A DNA stretch of 64,000 nucleotides from Hyphomicrobium_A sp963776675 (GTDB lineage Bacteria > Pseudomonadota > Alphaproteobacteria > Rhizobiales > Hyphomicrobiaceae). Shown here one piece after another: positions 1-11,675 of this stretch. Positions within the stretch are counted from its first letter, which is position 1. The number at the start of each line of letters is the position of its first letter. The stretch covers positions 14,175-78,174 of the forward strand of contig CAVZNR010000057.1 of assembly GCA_963776675.1 (NCBI GenBank), read 5' to 3'. The notes under the pieces are model-generated. The model searched no databases. It was not told the origin of the DNA and saw only the letters and a list, made by a program, of their open reading frames with translations. Position numbers and translations under genes: made by a program.

Positions 1-275
1 GTTTGCTCACCGCCATCCACGCCCGCTTCGGTCTGCCGGCGGAGCTGCCAACTGCGGTGCAAACCGAGATCAAGGCTTGCGACCGAATCGCTGCCTTTTA
101 CGAGGCCACGAAGCTCGCCGGCTTCCAAGTCGGCGAGGCCGAATCCTTTTTCGGCAAGCCGAAGGGGCTGTCCGAGGAGAGCGTTCGCCTGCTCGAAAGC
201 CTCAAGCCGGTGCCTTCTGACGCGGCGCAACGCACGTTTTTGGCGCGTTTTGCCTGGCTCAGCGAGCGGCTCTGA
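1..275 (+). CDS. HD-superfamily hydrolase, C-terminal part (gene begins before the window)
   Basis: Only the last 91 codons are present and the frame is open to the left edge. The visible tail (HARFGLPAELP, then CDRIAAFYEATKLAGF, then a long C-terminal helix) matches in my reading the end of alphaproteobacterial HD-domain phosphohydrolases of the YfbR/5'-nucleotidase type. The metal-binding HD residues would lie upstream and cannot be checked. TGA at 273-275 ends it, 119 bp before the NAD regulator. Substrate cannot be assigned. Confidence 0.6.
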   Translation, partial: LLTAIHARFGLPAELPTAVQTEIKACDRIAAFYEATKLAGFQVGEAESFFGKPKGLSEESVRLLESLKPVPSDAAQRTFLARFAWLSERL

Positions 276-394
276 ACGCTCTTCGGCGATTTAAAGAATT
301 CAGTAGCAAACCCGGGCCGATGATCAGAAAAGGGCCACGATCGGAACGTATGACAGCCCCATTGGGGGGCTCCAAGAACCATTGGAGCACATAC

Positions 395-1441
395 ATGACC
401 TCGCCCGCGCAGTTGAAGCGTTCGGCCGGGCTGGCCGAGCGTCAAGCGGAAGAGGCATCCCGCAGCGAAACTGCGGGTGTCGAGATCGGTCTCAATGCTG
501 CGATCGTCGCAGTCGCAGACAATGAGCCGGTCGTTCTGATTATCCGGGGGGAAGCCGACGTGGCGGGAGCCACCGACGGACTGCCTTTCGGACCGTTCGC
601 GCCGCTGCAGCACCGCACTTTCGAGGGTGGGCTCAGGGCGTGGGTGCGCCACCAGACCGGGCTCGACCTCGGTTACGCCGAGCAGCTCTATACGTTCGGC
701 GATCGTGGGCGTCACGCCGAGCCCGGCAACTCGGCACCGCATATGGTCTCGATCGGCTACCTCGCGCTGACCCAAGCGCGCGCGCCGCACGAGCTGCAGC
801 ACGGTGCCTGGCGCAGCTGGTACCACTACTTTCCCTGGGAGGATTGGCGCAAAGGCCGCCCCCCAATACTTGAAACCGCCATCGAGCCGCTCTTGCGAGA
901 ATGGGCGGCGCGCCCCGCGCTACGTCCCACTCCAGCGCGGCCTGTCAGCCGCCAGGAACGCGTGCGCATCTGCTTCGGCTTCGACGGTGCCGGGTGGGAC
1001 GAGGAAAAAGTGCTCGACCGCTACGAGCTTCTGTACGAGGCCGGCCTCGTCGACGAGGCGAGCCGCGACGGGCGCGAGGCGGCGGGCACCTGGGGCGAGC
1101 GGCCGCGTTTCGGCGCACCCATGCAGTTCGATCACCGGCGCATTCTCGCTACCGCGATCGGGCGCGTACGCGCCAAGATCAAATACCGGCCTGTGATCTT
1201 CGAGCTGATGCCGGAGGAGTTCACGCTGTTCGAGCTCCAAAGGACGGTGGAGGCGATCTTAGGCCCGCATCTGCACAAGCAAAACTTCCGCCGCCTGGTG
1301 GAAGGCGCCGGGCTCGTCGAGCCGACCGGCGAAGTGAAGATGCGTACAGGGGGACGGCCGGCAAAACTCTACCGCTTCCGCCGCGAAGTGCTGCTCGAGC
1401 GGCCTGCGCCTGGCGTGCGCGTAAAGCCTGCCAAGGCCTAA
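395..1441 (+). CDS. nadQ: NadQ/NrtR-type NAD biosynthesis regulator (Nudix-like domain + winged helix)
   Basis: A 348-residue protein with an N-terminal Nudix-like fold (about residues 30-170; FEGGLRAWVRHQTGLDLGYA, then LYTFGDRGR and YHYFPWEDW) and a C-terminal winged-helix region (about 200-340; FELMPEEFTLFELQRTVEAI, then NFRRLVE and GRPAKLYRF). The Nudix box lacks the usual catalytic EExxE glutamates, as expected of a ligand-sensing regulator rather than a hydrolase. ATG 395 is chosen over upstream starts because GGAG lies 8 bp before it. The gene directly precedes nadABC, and two matching palindromes stand in front of nadA, so it very probably represses or senses for that operon. The symbol follows the alphaproteobacterial family; the DNA-binding assignment is inference. 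Confidence 0.85.
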   Translation: MTSPAQLKRSAGLAERQAEEASRSETAGVEIGLNAAIVAVADNEPVVLIIRGEADVAGATDGLPFGPFAPLQHRTFEGGLRAWVRHQTGLDLGYAEQLYTFGDRGRHAEPGNSAPHMVSIGYLALTQARAPHELQHGAWRSWYHYFPWEDWRKGRPPILETAIEPLLREWAARPALRPTPARPVSRQERVRICFGFDGAGWDEEKVLDRYELLYEAGLVDEASRDGREAAGTWGERPRFGAPMQFDHRRILATAIGRVRAKIKYRPVIFELMPEEFTLFELQRTVEAILGPHLHKQNFRRLVEGAGLVEPTGEVKMRTGGRPAKLYRFRREVLLERPAPGVRVKPAKA

Positions 1442-1560
1442 GAGGGACTCGAAGGGGGAAAGCCGCACAGCGAAAGGTTTTGGGAACCCTGCGCCTGACC
1501 GGGGCTTATTCCACCCTGGTCATCGCAGACCAATTACCGTATCTTACAAGGCACCTTGGA

Positions 1561-1577
1561 ATGCTCAGTTTGAGCAT
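1561..1577. promoter_or_regulatory. Palindromic operator 1 upstream of nadA (probable NadQ site)
   Basis: The perfect inverted repeat ATGCTCA-GTT-TGAGCAT spans 17 bp. It lies about 90 bp before the nadA start and is repeated almost exactly at 1626-1642, so the pair fits dimer binding by the regulator encoded just upstream. Confidence 0.75.
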
Positions 1578-1625
1578 TATATAACCATTAACCGGCGCCA
1601 AGCCGGCTCGTCTGATGGGCCATTA

Positions 1626-1642
1626 ATGCTCAAAGTGAGCAA
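1626..1642. promoter_or_regulatory. Palindromic operator 2 overlapping the nadA leader (probable NadQ site)
   Basis: ATGCTCA-AAG-TGAGCAA repeats the half-sites of operator 1 with the same 3-bp spacer. Centres are 65 bp apart. The ATG inside this palindrome is in frame with nadA but has no ribosome binding site; AGGAGGAGGA at 1651-1660 serves the ATG at 1665 instead. Operator 2 is therefore most likely leader DNA. Confidence 0.75.
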
Positions 1643-1664
1643 TAGCCTGCAGGAGGAGGACTGG

Positions 1665-2735
1665 ATGGATACGTTGCAAGCCCGCGTCCCCGACACGCGC
1701 TCCCCACAGAGCGCTGTGGTGTCGCGCATCCCCGCCCCGCCTCTGCCGGCCTTCACGCCGGAGCTGGCAGCCGAGATGGCGCCGCTCTATGCGCGCGTCC
1801 AGCACGTCGTCACGCCGATGGAGTGGCCGCACTATGCGCCGCTGATCAAGGCGATCAATGACCTCAAGAAGGAGCGCAACGCGGTCATTCTGGCGCACAA
1901 CTACATGACGCCGGAGATCTTCCACTGTGTCGGCGACGTCCTCGGCGACTCCCTGCAGCTCGCCAAGGAGGCGCAGCGCACGGATGCCGACGTCATCGTG
2001 CAGGCGGGCGTGCACTTCATGGCCGAGACCTCGAAGCTTCTGAACCCCGACAAGACGGTGCTGATCCCGGATCTCAAGGCCGGCTGCTCGCTCGCCAACT
2101 CCATCACGGCCGAGGACGTGCGCATGCTGCGCGACGTCTACCCGGGCGTGCCGATCGTCACCTACGTCAACACCTCCGCCGCGGTCAAAGCCGAGTGTGA
2201 CATCTGCTGCACATCGTCCAACGCAGTGAAGGTGGTGGAGAGCCTGGGCGCCCCGCGCGTGCTGCTCATCCCCGACGAGTATCTCGCCAAGTACGTGCAG
2301 ACCAAGACCAAGGTCGAGATCATCGCCTGGAAGGGCCACTGCGAGGTGCACGAGCGCTTCACGGCGAAGGACATCGAAGAGATTCGCGCAGCCGACCCCG
2401 GCACCAAGATCATCGCGCACCCCGAGTGCCCGCCGGAGGTGCTCGACGTGTCGGACTTCACCGGCTCCACGTCGGCCATGATCAACTGGGTGAAGACCAA
2501 TCATCCGCGCAAGGTTGCGCTGATCACCGAGTGCTCGATGGCCTCGAACGTTGCGGTGGAGACGCCGGAGGTCGAGTTCATCCGCCCGTGCAACCTCTGC
2601 CCGCACATGAAGCGCATCAGCCTGGAGAACATCTACACGGCGCTGCGCGACATGCGCCACGAGGTGACGATCGACCCCACCGTCGCCGAGAAGGCGCGGC
2701 GCGCGGTCGAGCGCATGGTCAATCTGACGAATTGA
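1665..2735 (+). CDS. nadA: Quinolinate synthase A
   Basis: Condenses iminoaspartate with dihydroxyacetone phosphate to quinolinate, using a 4Fe-4S cluster, in the cytoplasm. The 356-residue protein shows the family hallmarks: AVILAHNYMTPEI near the N-terminus, GVHFMAETSKLLNPDKTVL, the cluster cysteine in DLKAGCSLA, CDICCTSSNA, HPECPPEV, ITECSMASN and the last cluster cysteine in CNLCPHMK. Start 1665 is chosen for the AGGAGGAGGA 4 bp upstream; a longer in-frame start at 1626 would lie inside an operator. It is the first gene of nadA-nadB-nadC, under probable NadQ control. Confidence 0.95.
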   Translation: MDTLQARVPDTRSPQSAVVSRIPAPPLPAFTPELAAEMAPLYARVQHVVTPMEWPHYAPLIKAINDLKKERNAVILAHNYMTPEIFHCVGDVLGDSLQLAKEAQRTDADVIVQAGVHFMAETSKLLNPDKTVLIPDLKAGCSLANSITAEDVRMLRDVYPGVPIVTYVNTSAAVKAECDICCTSSNAVKVVESLGAPRVLLIPDEYLAKYVQTKTKVEIIAWKGHCEVHERFTAKDIEEIRAADPGTKIIAHPECPPEVLDVSDFTGSTSAMINWVKTNHPRKVALITECSMASNVAVETPEVEFIRPCNLCPHMKRISLENIYTALRDMRHEVTIDPTVAEKARRAVERMVNLTN

Positions 2736-2791
2736 GCCACCGCAAAGCGGGCTCGCGCTCCTCGCCCGAGCACCTAGAGCAGCATCCGCCC

Positions 2792-4396
2792 ATGGCCTCG
2801 ATCCCCGATTGTCGTTCCGCGACCTTCCAGTCTGCCCGCGAGGACAGGCTCGGGGCCGATGGCGACGTCGTCATCGTCGGCGCGGGGCTCGCAGGGCTTT
2901 TCACCGCATTGAAGCTCGCGCCCATGCACGTGACCGTGCTCGCCGCCGCGCCCCTCGGCCAGGGTACGGCGAGCGGCTGGGCGCAGGGCGGCGTCGCAGC
3001 TGCGGTCGGCGCCGACGACAGCCCGGCCCTGCACGCGGCCGACACGATCGCGGCAGGCGCGGGTCTCGTCGATGCGGAAGTGGCCCGTTTCGTCACCGAG
3101 GAGGGCCCCGCACGTATCGCCGACCTTCTCGATTACGGCGTTCCCTTCGATCGCGATGCGCAGGGACGCTTCCTGCTGAGCCAGGAGGCCGCCCACTCCC
3201 GCCGGCGCGTGGTCCACGTCTCCGGCGACAGCACCGGCGCCGCCATCATGCAGGCGCTGATCGCTGAGGTGCGTGCCACGCCATCGATCCGCGTGCTGGA
3301 GGGCTATGAGGCCGACGAGCTCATCACCGCCAATGGGCGGGTGGAAGGCGTGCGCCTCGTGCGCGCGGCCGGCTTCGGCAGCGGCACCTACGAGTTCTTT
3401 CCCGCCTGCGCTGTCGTTCTGGCGACGGGTGGCGTCGGCGGTCTCTACGCGCTGACGACCAATCCTCCCTATGCCCGCGGCGAGTCGATCGCCATGGCGG
3501 CGCGCGCCGGCGCCATAATCGGTGACGCGGAGTTCGTGCAGTTCCATCCCACCGCCATGGACGTCGGTCTTGATCCCGCGCCGCTCGCCACCGAGGCGCT
3601 GCGCGGGGAAGGGGCGACCCTCGTCAATCGCGCGGGCCATCGTTTCATGACGGCCATCGATCCGAGGGGCGAGCTCAGCCCGCGCGACATCGTCGCGCGC
3701 GGGGTCTTTTCCGAGATCGCCGCCGGACGCGGCGCCTTCCTCGACTGCCGCGCGGCCATCGGCGCCGACTTCGCGCACGCCTTTCCAACCGTCTATGCCC
3801 ATTGCCGCAAGGCCGGCATCGACCCGACGAGCGAGCCCATCCCCGTGGCGCCGGCCGCGCACTACCACATGGGCGGCATTGCCACCGACGCGCTCGGCCG
3901 CACCAGCGTTCCCGGCCTGTGGGCCATCGGCGAGGTCGCCTCGACGGGCCTGCACGGCGCCAACCGGCTGGCCTCCAACTCACTGCTCGAAGCGGTCGTC
4001 TTCGCCGCCCGCGCCGCCGCGCATATCCGCAGCCTCGATCGCAATGCGCGGCGCGCGCCGAAAGTGGACCTGAAGCGCCTCTTGACCGCGCCACGAGCGT
4101 CTGACGGTGCGCGCGCCGCTGCGGTCGCGCAGCTGCGGCGCACGATGAGCGAGCACGTCGGCGTCACCCGCACGCGCGCAGGTCTCGCCCATGCGATCGG
4201 CGTGCTGGAGGACATCGAGCGCACCGCCGGCGGTGACAGCGTGCTTGCCAACTTGCGCTCGCGGCCCGCTTTATTGCGGCCAGCGCCTTGCAGCGCGAGG
4301 AAAGCCGCGGCGCCCATGCCAGGAGCGACTTTCCCGACATCGATCCGGCACTGGCGCGGCGAACATTCCTGCGTCTCGACGACCTCGACGGGATAA
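2792..4396 (+). CDS. nadB: L-aspartate oxidase, C-terminus frameshifted
   Basis: Oxidises L-aspartate to iminoaspartate for NadA. The FAD-binding motif VIVGAGLAGLFTALKL is at about residue 28, with fumarate-reductase-family blocks SGWAQGGVAAA, EFVQFHPTA, LRGEGATLVN, HYHMGGIATD and GLHGANRLASNSLLEA. The frame is normal to about 4255, after which the read frame gives unrelated sequence ending at TAA 4394. The conserved NadB tail (LAARFIAASALQREESRGAH, then DFPDIDPALARR) continues in the frame of nadC, so one base appears lost near 4256-4260. With that base restored the frame runs without a stop into nadC. A sequencing error is likely because the pathway needs this enzyme. It starts 56 bp after nadA. 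Confidence 0.88.
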   Translation: MASIPDCRSATFQSAREDRLGADGDVVIVGAGLAGLFTALKLAPMHVTVLAAAPLGQGTASGWAQGGVAAAVGADDSPALHAADTIAAGAGLVDAEVARFVTEEGPARIADLLDYGVPFDRDAQGRFLLSQEAAHSRRRVVHVSGDSTGAAIMQALIAEVRATPSIRVLEGYEADELITANGRVEGVRLVRAAGFGSGTYEFFPACAVVLATGGVGGLYALTTNPPYARGESIAMAARAGAIIGDAEFVQFHPTAMDVGLDPAPLATEALRGEGATLVNRAGHRFMTAIDPRGELSPRDIVARGVFSEIAAGRGAFLDCRAAIGADFAHAFPTVYAHCRKAGIDPTSEPIPVAPAAHYHMGGIATDALGRTSVPGLWAIGEVASTGLHGANRLASNSLLEAVVFAARAAAHIRSLDRNARRAPKVDLKRLLTAPRASDGARAAAVAQLRRTMSEHVGVTRTRAGLAHAIGVLEDIERTAGGDSVLANLRSRPALLRPAPCSARKAAAPMPGATFPTSIRHWRGEHSCVSTTSTG

Positions 4397-4443
4397 CCGC
4401 GGCACACAGAGCCGCCTCTCCGGCTCCATGCCGGAGGTTGCCG

Positions 4444-5313
4444 ATGAGCGCCGCCGGCGATGCCTTGCAGCTGCCTCAAGCGCTTGTCGACGAGGCCGTT
4501 GACACCGCGTTGCGCGAGGATCTCGGTCTCGCCGGCGATATCACGACCAACGCGACGGTGGCGCTCGACGCCCGGGCCTCCGGCATCATCGCGGCGCGCA
4601 AATCCGGCGTCGTCGCCGGACTGCAACTGGTCGAGACCGCCTTCGAGATGCTCGATCCCGAGGTCGACATCAACGTGCTCGTTGCAGACGGCGGGGCCGT
4701 CGCCGCCGACGGCGCGATCGCACGCGTGGCGGGCAACGCGCGCGCGCTGCTCACGGCAGAACGCGTCGCCCTGAACTTCCTGGGGCACTTGAGCGGGATC
4801 GCGACGTTGACGCGCCGCTACGTCGATGCCGTCGAAGGGACGCGCGCGCGCATCATCGATACGCGCAAGACGACGCCAGGTCTGCGTGCCTTCGAGAAGC
4901 TCGCCGTGCGCGCGGGCGGCGGCACCAACCATCGCTTCGGGCTCTACGACGCCATCCTGATCAAGGACAATCACATCGTCGCGGCGGGCAGCGTCGGCGC
5001 GGCCATCGACCGCGCACGTGCCGGCGCCGGACACATGGTCAAGGTGGAGGTCGAGGTTACGACGCTCAATGAGCTCAAGGACGCGCTCGCGCATTCGCCC
5101 GATGCCGTGCTGCTCGACAATATGCCCCTCGACATGCTCAAGGCGGCGGTCGCCGAGGTTGCCGGCCGGGCGGTCACCGAGGCCTCCGGCGGCGTTACCC
5201 TCGATACGGTGCGGCCCATAGCCCAGACCGGTGTCGATCTCATCTCTGTTGGCGCCCTGACGCATTCTGCGCCCAATCTCGACGTGGGTTTTGACTTCGA
5301 GCCCGCGCATTAA
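4444..5313 (+). CDS. nadC: Nicotinate-nucleotide pyrophosphorylase (quinolinate phosphoribosyltransferase)
   Basis: Makes nicotinate mononucleotide from quinolinate and PRPP. The 289-residue length is normal. Motifs are EDLGLAGDITT near the N-terminus, LTAERVALNFLGHLSGIAT, the substrate-binding IDTRKTTPGLRAFEKLAVR, GGGTNHRFGLYDAILIKDNH and the barrel end ASGGV..DTVRPIAQTGVDLISVGALTHS. ATG 4444 has GGAGG at 4433-4437. The same frame is open upstream and there encodes the displaced nadB tail. Last gene of the nadABC operon. Confidence 0.95.
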   Translation: MSAAGDALQLPQALVDEAVDTALREDLGLAGDITTNATVALDARASGIIAARKSGVVAGLQLVETAFEMLDPEVDINVLVADGGAVAADGAIARVAGNARALLTAERVALNFLGHLSGIATLTRRYVDAVEGTRARIIDTRKTTPGLRAFEKLAVRAGGGTNHRFGLYDAILIKDNHIVAAGSVGAAIDRARAGAGHMVKVEVEVTTLNELKDALAHSPDAVLLDNMPLDMLKAAVAEVAGRAVTEASGGVTLDTVRPIAQTGVDLISVGALTHSAPNLDVGFDFEPAH

Positions 5314-5436
5314 GGTTAGGTTCGCAGCAAAGACGCTTGATTTTGCCACACTTGGTGCGCATCTGATGCTGGCAGCCCGCTGCCTGCTTGGCGCGCCGAG
5401 CCCGGCCGCATCGACGTTTCACAAGGGGACAACGTC

Positions 5437-5661
5437 ATGGATCTCGTCCGCGGCATCGTCATCTGGGGCGGCGTCGCCCTGGCCACAGCCACGATTGCCG
5501 GCGTGCTCGCCGGGGTGAAGAACCGGGACTACTCGTTCTGGATCGCCTGGTGCTTCATTTTTCCACCGCTCGTCTTCTTCCTTTTGCTGATGCCGCGCAA
5601 TCAGGGACCGCGCCCGCGCCGCCCCAGCCTCGACGAGCAGGAACGCACGGGCGGCTGGTAG
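5437..5661 (+). CDS. Small membrane protein, unknown function
   Basis: A 74-residue protein with two predicted hydrophobic helices (about residues 5-25 and 33-53), a short loop KNRDYSFW between them, and a polar arginine/proline-rich C-tail. The start is supported by AAGGGGAC 6 bp before ATG 5437. The two-helix layout suggests an inner-membrane protein, but I do not recognise a family. It lies 123 bp after nadC and is convergent with ppdK, so it may be an independent unit. Confidence 0.6.
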   Translation: MDLVRGIVIWGGVALATATIAGVLAGVKNRDYSFWIAWCFIFPPLVFFLLLMPRNQGPRPRRPSLDEQERTGGW

Positions 5662-5693
5662 GCCGCAGAAGCACGACAAAGCATAATAGCCCC

Positions 5694-8426
<2,733 letters not shown>

Positions 8427-8639
8427 GTTCCCTACTCCACTCGATGTCGCTTGCCGCCCACTCGGCGATGCGGCGCTGCTCTCACCTGCCATACCAGTCC
8501 CTTAGCTCGGTCGAAAGGTGCGGCGGGAAACCGCGGGTCACCAGTCCCTTGTCGCCATCGACCCGGCGCTCGCCGTCTTTGACGTAGGCGCCGGCTTCCC
8601 GCAAAGTTGCGCAGACCAAGCGGCCGCAAGAGGGAGTCT

Positions 8640-10049
8640 ATGAGCCAACACCTAAACCAAGTGCTGACGACCCTGGACGAGACGCAAGACGCCGCACTTG
8701 GGCGCCTATTCGAGCTGTTGCGCATCAAAAGCGTCTCCACCGACCCGGCTTATGCGGAAAGCTGCCAGGCGGCAGCCGAGTGGTGTGCAGCGGAATTGCG
8801 CGATATCGGCCTCGACGCCCGCGTGGTGCCCACCACCGGCCACCCCATGGTGGTGGCGCACGACCGGCCGCAGGTCGCGCCGGGCACGCCGCATGTCCTC
8901 TTTTATGGCCACTACGACGTGCAGCCGCCAGACCCGTTGAGCCTGTGGACCTCCGACCCGTTCGAGCCGCGCATCGATACCGATCCCGTCAACGGCGAGA
9001 TCATCGTGGCGCGCGGCGCCGAGGACAACAAGGGTCAGCTCATGACCATCATGGCCGCCTTGCGCGCCTGGAAGGCCGTCGCCGGCGAATTGCCGATCGC
9101 GGTCTCGGTGCTCGTCGAAGGCGAGGAGGAGTGCGGCTCGCCGTCGCTCCCGGCGTTCCTCGCAGAATACGGCGAGGAGCTCAAATCCGACATCGTGCTC
9201 GTGTGCGACACCGGCCAGTGGGACAAGGATACGCCCGCCATCACCACCATGCTGCGCGGGCTAGCGTCGCTCGAGGTGACGGTGACGGGGCCATCGCGCG
9301 ATCTGCATTCGGGCATCTATGGCGGCCCCGCCGTCAATCCCATCCGCGTCCTCGTGCACGCCCTTGCGGCGCTTCACGACGACAAAGGACGTGTCACCGT
9401 TCCCGGCTTCTACGATGGCGTCGCCGAGCCGACGCCCGAGCAAGTCGAGCAATGGCGCACGCTCGGCTTCTCCGCTGAGCACTTCCTCGCCGGCGTCGGG
9501 CTCAAGGAGGCGGCCGGCGAAACGGGGCGCAGCGTGCTGGAGCAGCTCTGGTCGCGGCCGACGCTGGAGTTCAACGGCATCACCGGCGGCTATCAGGGCG
9601 TCGGCACCAAGACGGTGATCCCGTCGCAGGCCTCCGCCAAGATCACCTGCCGCCTCGTCGCCGGCCAGGATCCGGACAAGATCATGGAGACCATGCAGGC
9701 CTTCCTGCGCGCGCAGCTCCCCTCCGACTGCAAGGTCGAGTTCCGGGTCGGACAAGGTAGCACCGCCATCGCCTTCGCGACCACGACGACTCCCATGCAG
9801 GCGGCCGCTGCGGCGCTGCAAGAGGAGTGGGGACGCCCGACCGTGATGATGGGTTGCGGTGCCTCCATCCCCATCGTGACGTCGTTCAAGGATGTGCTCG
9901 GCTCGGACAGCCTGCTGGTTGGCTTCGGCCTGGAGGACGACCGCATCCACAGCCCCAACGAGAAGTACAATCTGACGAGCTTCAAGAAGGGTGCGCGCAG
10001 CTGGGCGCGCATTCTGGAGCGGCTGGCGGAGACGAAAGGGGCGCGTTGA
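8640..10049 (+). CDS. M20 family metallopeptidase (dipeptidase)
   Basis: A 469-residue cytoplasmic zinc hydrolase. The di-zinc motifs of the M20/ArgE/DapE family are visible: FYGHYDVQPPDPL (zinc His with Asp) near residue 95, GAEDNKGQLMT, the catalytic EGEEECGSPS, and DTGQWDKDTP. The dimerisation domain follows with GPSRDLHSGIYGGPAVNPI. The C-terminus closes with FGLEDDRIHSPNEKYNL, typical of broad dipeptidases. ATG 8640 has AGAGGGAG upstream, better placed than the ATG at 8607. It is alone on its strand. Peptide specificity is not decidable from sequence. Confidence 0.88.
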   Translation: MSQHLNQVLTTLDETQDAALGRLFELLRIKSVSTDPAYAESCQAAAEWCAAELRDIGLDARVVPTTGHPMVVAHDRPQVAPGTPHVLFYGHYDVQPPDPLSLWTSDPFEPRIDTDPVNGEIIVARGAEDNKGQLMTIMAALRAWKAVAGELPIAVSVLVEGEEECGSPSLPAFLAEYGEELKSDIVLVCDTGQWDKDTPAITTMLRGLASLEVTVTGPSRDLHSGIYGGPAVNPIRVLVHALAALHDDKGRVTVPGFYDGVAEPTPEQVEQWRTLGFSAEHFLAGVGLKEAAGETGRSVLEQLWSRPTLEFNGITGGYQGVGTKTVIPSQASAKITCRLVAGQDPDKIMETMQAFLRAQLPSDCKVEFRVGQGSTAIAFATTTTPMQAAAAALQEEWGRPTVMMGCGASIPIVTSFKDVLGSDSLLVGFGLEDDRIHSPNEKYNLTSFKKGARSWARILERLAETKGAR

Positions 10050-10056
10050 GCGGTCT

Positions 10057-11673
10057 TTAGCGCGCGGATGCGCTGGCGCGCTCGGGCCGGAAGCCGGCGA
10101 CGCGCGCCGCCTCGTCGCGGATGACCTTGGCGTTGTCGGTCTCGGCGTTGCCGGCGGGCACGCCGCCGACCTTGACCTCGGGCCCCGACCAAACCGGCCG
10201 CCGCGGGCAGCCGTCGCAGCTGTCCTTGTAGCTCATCATGGTGCGCCACGCCTTGCTGTTGACGTAGCCGTGGCCGTAGGGAAACGGCCGCGGCGTATCG
10301 TCGAGCGCGCGATCGTGGCGCGCGCCGATCAGGTGCCCAATCTCGTGCGCCAGCGAGTACATGGTGGACGCGCACTCGTGATCGACCACGGTGAAGGCGT
10401 CCGCCGCGTCGGCGCCGACGCGGATCGACAGCCCGCAGCCCATGGGATCGTCGACGACGAGCACGGCGGCATCAGCGCCGTACTTGTCGCGCAGGTCGTG
10501 GATCTCGTCCATGTACCCGTCGCCCTTGTTGCGGAACCGATAGACGTGATCGAAATGGCTGCCTTGCTCGACGTAGTCCGTCTCGTAGGCATGCGCGAGC
10601 TTGACGTGCACATTATCGATGCCGCTGTCCTTGAACGACTGATTGGCCTCGGCGATCGCCACGTCGATCAGGTCCTTCTCGATGTCGTCGTACTGGCTCG
10701 CCGCCTTCTTGGTGTAGGCGACGATCAGATTGATGGTTGCGTCTTTGGGGGCTTCGGCTTTCTTGTCACGCCGCTCGGGCAGCAGCATCGGCTCGTGATG
10801 CTCGGCACCCGGCTGCATCATCATGGCCTCGCCCTGATGCACCAGCGGATCGGTGCGCATCTTCATTTTGCGCATCATCTTCGGATCGGCGGGCCCGTGG
10901 TCCGGCGGGAGTTTGTCGGGCGCCAGCTCGAGCATGCCGTGCATGTCGCCTCCCAGGTTCTTGATGACGTACACGTGGCCGCCGTAATTGATTGTGCCGG
11001 CGAGTCTTCCGCCCGGCCACCACAAAAGCGTGACGGGATCATCGGTGCCGTCGATGACACCGCGCCAGATGTAGCCGTCACCGGACTTGGTGACGCCCGT
11101 CCGCTTCGCCGTAACGACGAGCTTCTTGTTCAGAGGAATGACGAGTGAGGGCGGCGTTCCCTGACCGGGCTCGTTCATGCCCTTGGTCAGCGCGTACTCC
11201 ATGGTGGCGGCATCGGGGAGCTCCATCATGCTCATGCCCATCGCCGCCTTCAACTCCATGGACTTGTGCATCATGTCTTTCTGCTTGGCCGACATCGTGG
11301 CGTCCTTCGCCATCGGCGTGGCCAGACGGTTCCAGTCCTGATCGAGGCGCTTCACGCCGACGCCCTGGCGCTTCGCCGCCGCGAGGAACGCATCGAGCCG
11401 CGCGCGCGGCACGTTCCACATCTCGGCATGCGTCATGTCGAGGTCTTGCCCGGCGGTGGCCTCGGCAAGGTCGCTCAGCTCTTTGTATTGGGGCGTGCCC
11501 TTGGCGGGCAGATTGGAAAGAATGACACCGGCCTCATCGGGGCGCGTGTCGGCCGACGCGCTGAAGCTGCCCCAACGGCTAGCAAGCGCAAGTGAAAGGG
11601 CGACGAGGAGCGGCTTTGAGGTCCCAGTTCGTGCGCATGGCAGGCTCCGTCGGGACACTGAGGCGAATTTCAT
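10057..11673 (-). CDS. Secreted metzincin-type zinc metalloprotease
   Basis: A 538-residue protein with an N-terminal export signal (hydrophobic LLVALSLALAS at about 22-32, ending near SADTRPDEAG). The catalytic zinc site is HEIGHLIGARHDRALDD, i.e. HExxHxxGxxHD, followed by a methionine turn in WRTMMSYKDSC, so it is a metzincin (M12-like). The N-terminal half is probably a propeptide. A cysteine cluster DSCDGCP follows the active site. It starts 52 bp after the 89-residue secreted protein in the same direction and may share that gene's regulated promoter at 12091-12132. Confidence 0.82.
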   Translation of the reverse strand: MKFASVSRRSLPCARTGTSKPLLVALSLALASRWGSFSASADTRPDEAGVILSNLPAKGTPQYKELSDLAEATAGQDLDMTHAEMWNVPRARLDAFLAAAKRQGVGVKRLDQDWNRLATPMAKDATMSAKQKDMMHKSMELKAAMGMSMMELPDAATMEYALTKGMNEPGQGTPPSLVIPLNKKLVVTAKRTGVTKSGDGYIWRGVIDGTDDPVTLLWWPGGRLAGTINYGGHVYVIKNLGGDMHGMLELAPDKLPPDHGPADPKMMRKMKMRTDPLVHQGEAMMMQPGAEHHEPMLLPERRDKKAEAPKDATINLIVAYTKKAASQYDDIEKDLIDVAIAEANQSFKDSGIDNVHVKLAHAYETDYVEQGSHFDHVYRFRNKGDGYMDEIHDLRDKYGADAAVLVVDDPMGCGLSIRVGADAADAFTVVDHECASTMYSLAHEIGHLIGARHDRALDDTPRPFPYGHGYVNSKAWRTMMSYKDSCDGCPRRPVWSGPEVKVGGVPAGNAETDNAKVIRDEAARVAGFRPERASASAR

Positions 11674-11675
11674 AA

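Noticed and set aside
1626..1664. Upstream in-frame ATG start for nadA
   Set aside because: It lies inside a palindromic operator and lacks a ribosome binding site. ATG 1665 has AGGAGGAGGA in front.
3862..5349. A 495-codon minus-strand frame opposite nadB and nadC
   Set aside because: It is antisense to two enzymes with clear motifs and has no domain of its own.
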